Of a stretch of DNA of 6,024 nucleotides, positions 4,970 through 6,024 are shown piece by piece. The position numbers and the translations under genes were made by a program. How positions within the stretch are numbered: the first letter of the stretch is position 1; every line of letters begins with the position of its first letter. Source of the DNA: Oscillospiraceae bacterium (GTDB lineage: Bacteria; Bacillota; Clostridia; Saccharofermentanales; Saccharofermentanaceae); assembly GCA_902803695.1 (NCBI GenBank), contig CADCQX010000019.1:1-6024 (forward strand), read 5' to 3'. The notes under the pieces were generated by a model, which did no database searches, had not been told where the DNA came from, and saw only the letters and a program-made list of their open reading frames with translations.

Positions 4970-6024
4970 TTATGTAGCCGGTACCGGAGCTGCCGGTGCA
5001 GATGGAGCATCTCCGCCTTCCTTATCATCAGAAGAAGGATTAGAATACTTAGCCTTCATTTCCGCTTCCTTCTCGTGGATGGCTGTCAGATCGCCGTTTG
5101 CAAGGTAGATCTCTTCGAACTCAGGTCCGTCAACCTTGCTGACTTCGAGAAGACGGGCTGCAAGACCCTCAACGATCGCACTCTTCTCATGAAGGATAGC
5201 CTTTGTCTCTTCGTAGCATGTATCGATAATGGACTTGATCTCCTCATCGATCTCAGCTGCAGTAACATCGGAGTAAGGCTGAACCTGACCGTAGGAACCA
5301 CCGATGAATACTTCGTTACTGTCGTCACCGAATACCATGTTCTTAAACTTGTCGGAAAGACCGAAACGCTTGATCATAGCTGTAGCAATGCGGTTGCAGT
5401 GCTGAAGGTCACTGGAAGCGCCGGTACTTATGTCATCGAGGAAGATCTCTTCAGCGGCACGTCCGCCAAGTGAAACCTTGATATCCTCGAGAAGCATTCT
5501 CTTGGTATGGAACTCTGTATCTTCAATAGGCTTATGAGAAGTAAAGCCGCCTGCCTGTCCTACAGGAATGATCGTTACACGGTCAACCTTGTCTGTAGTG
5601 GAGATAGCACGAAGAACAATAGCGTGACCTGCTTCATGATAAGCAGTAAGTTTCTTCGTCTTCTCAGATGGCTTCTTGGAGTTCTTCTCAGGACCCATCA
5701 TTACTCTGTAAGTAGCGTCGGAAACCTCAAGAGGAGTGATCTCTTTCTTGTTTCTTCTAGCTGCGAGAAGAGCAGCTTCGTTAAGAAGGTTAGAAAGATC
5801 GGCACCTGTAAATCCGACTGTAGCTCTTGCAACTTCCAAAAGGTCGACGTCCTTGAGCGGCTTGCCCTTGGCATGTATCTTAAGGATTGCTTCTCTCTCA
5901 TAAAGGTCAGGCTCGGAAACATGAACTCTTCTGTCAAAACGTCCCGGACGGAGAAGTGCCGGATCCAAGACATCAGCTCTATTTGTAGCTGCCATTACGA
6001 TAACGTTTGTATTTGTATCAAAAC
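4970..6024 (-). CDS. ftsH: ATP-dependent zinc metalloprotease FtsH, C-terminal part (5' end outside window)
   Basis: The visible 350 or so codons encode the end of the AAA+ module and the whole protease domain of FtsH, a hexameric membrane-anchored protease that unfolds and degrades membrane and regulatory proteins at the cytoplasmic face. The frame stays open to the window edge; the membrane helices and Walker motifs lie outside. Visible parts in order are the second region of homology with AATNRADVLDPALLRPGRFD including the arginine-finger region (5992-5933), the AAA lid (GFTGADLSNLLNEAALLAAR), the zinc motif HEAGH (5638-5624), GGFTSHKP, LGGRAAEEI, and STGASSDLQ, whose Asp (5410-5408) is the expected third zinc ligand (the family usually has SND). 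The protein ends in a low-complexity Gly/Pro/Ala tail (SDDKEGGDAPSAPAAPVPAT). The gene ends in TAA at 4972-4970, followed by a strong terminator, so it is transcribed separately from the MurC-like operon. Confidence 0.97.
   Translation of the reverse strand, partial: FDTNTNVIVMAATNRADVLDPALLRPGRFDRRVHVSEPDLYEREAILKIHAKGKPLKDVDLLEVARATVGFTGADLSNLLNEAALLAARRNKKEITPLEVSDATYRVMMGPEKNSKKPSEKTKKLTAYHEAGHAIVLRAISTTDKVDRVTIIPVGQAGGFTSHKPIEDTEFHTKRMLLEDIKVSLGGRAAEEIFLDDISTGASSDLQHCNRIATAMIKRFGLSDKFKNMVFGDDSNEVFIGGSYGQVQPYSDVTAAEIDEEIKSIIDTCYEETKAILHEKSAIVEGLAARLLEVSKVDGPEFEEIYLANGDLTAIHEKEAEMKAKYSNPSSDDKEGGDAPSAPAAPVPAT

Overview
All recognisable genes in this window lie on the minus strand, so transcription runs from high to low coordinates. 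The gene set suggests a low-to-mid GC Bacillota genome, most likely a clostridial or Lachnospiraceae-type organism. The main reasons are an rplU-prp-rpmA operon with a cysteine protease gene between the two ribosomal protein genes, an L27 that starts with the N-terminal extension this protease removes, and a MurC whose active-site region (SEACEFKRSFL) follows the clostridial variant. The species cannot be named from the sequence.

Reading with transcription: (1) 6024-4970 holds the 3' two thirds or so of ftsH, a membrane AAA+ zinc protease, cut by the window edge and closed by a strong intrinsic terminator at 4953-4908. (2) 4910-1937 holds a likely two-gene operon. It has a short promoter region with an 18-bp imperfect palindrome, then a MurC-family UDP-MurNAc ligase gene, then after only 2 nt a gene for an unrecognised nine-helix membrane protein whose large outside domain looks like a degenerate alpha/beta hydrolase. 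(3) 1902-889 holds a LacI-family repressor gene, which appears to have its own promoter overlapping the end of the membrane protein gene, with another 18-bp palindrome between its -35 and -10 elements. (4) 870-1 holds the ribosomal operon: a strong promoter with an extended -10, a leader of about 90 nt, rplU (L21), prp (L27-processing protease) and the first 12 codons of rpmA (L27).

The ftsH and rplU-prp-rpmA parts are ordinary housekeeping. In the ribosomal operon the genes fit together directly: Prp trims the N-terminus of the L27 encoded just downstream, and the LQLF/A site is visible at the window edge. The less ordinary part is the middle: a MurC-like ligase with altered C-terminal signatures, tightly linked to an unknown membrane protein and followed by a LacI-type regulator. 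This could be a regulated cell-wall module, but the link to the regulator is inferred from position only. There are no RNA genes, mobile elements, CRISPR arrays or broken genes, and no gene-free stretch above about 150 nt.
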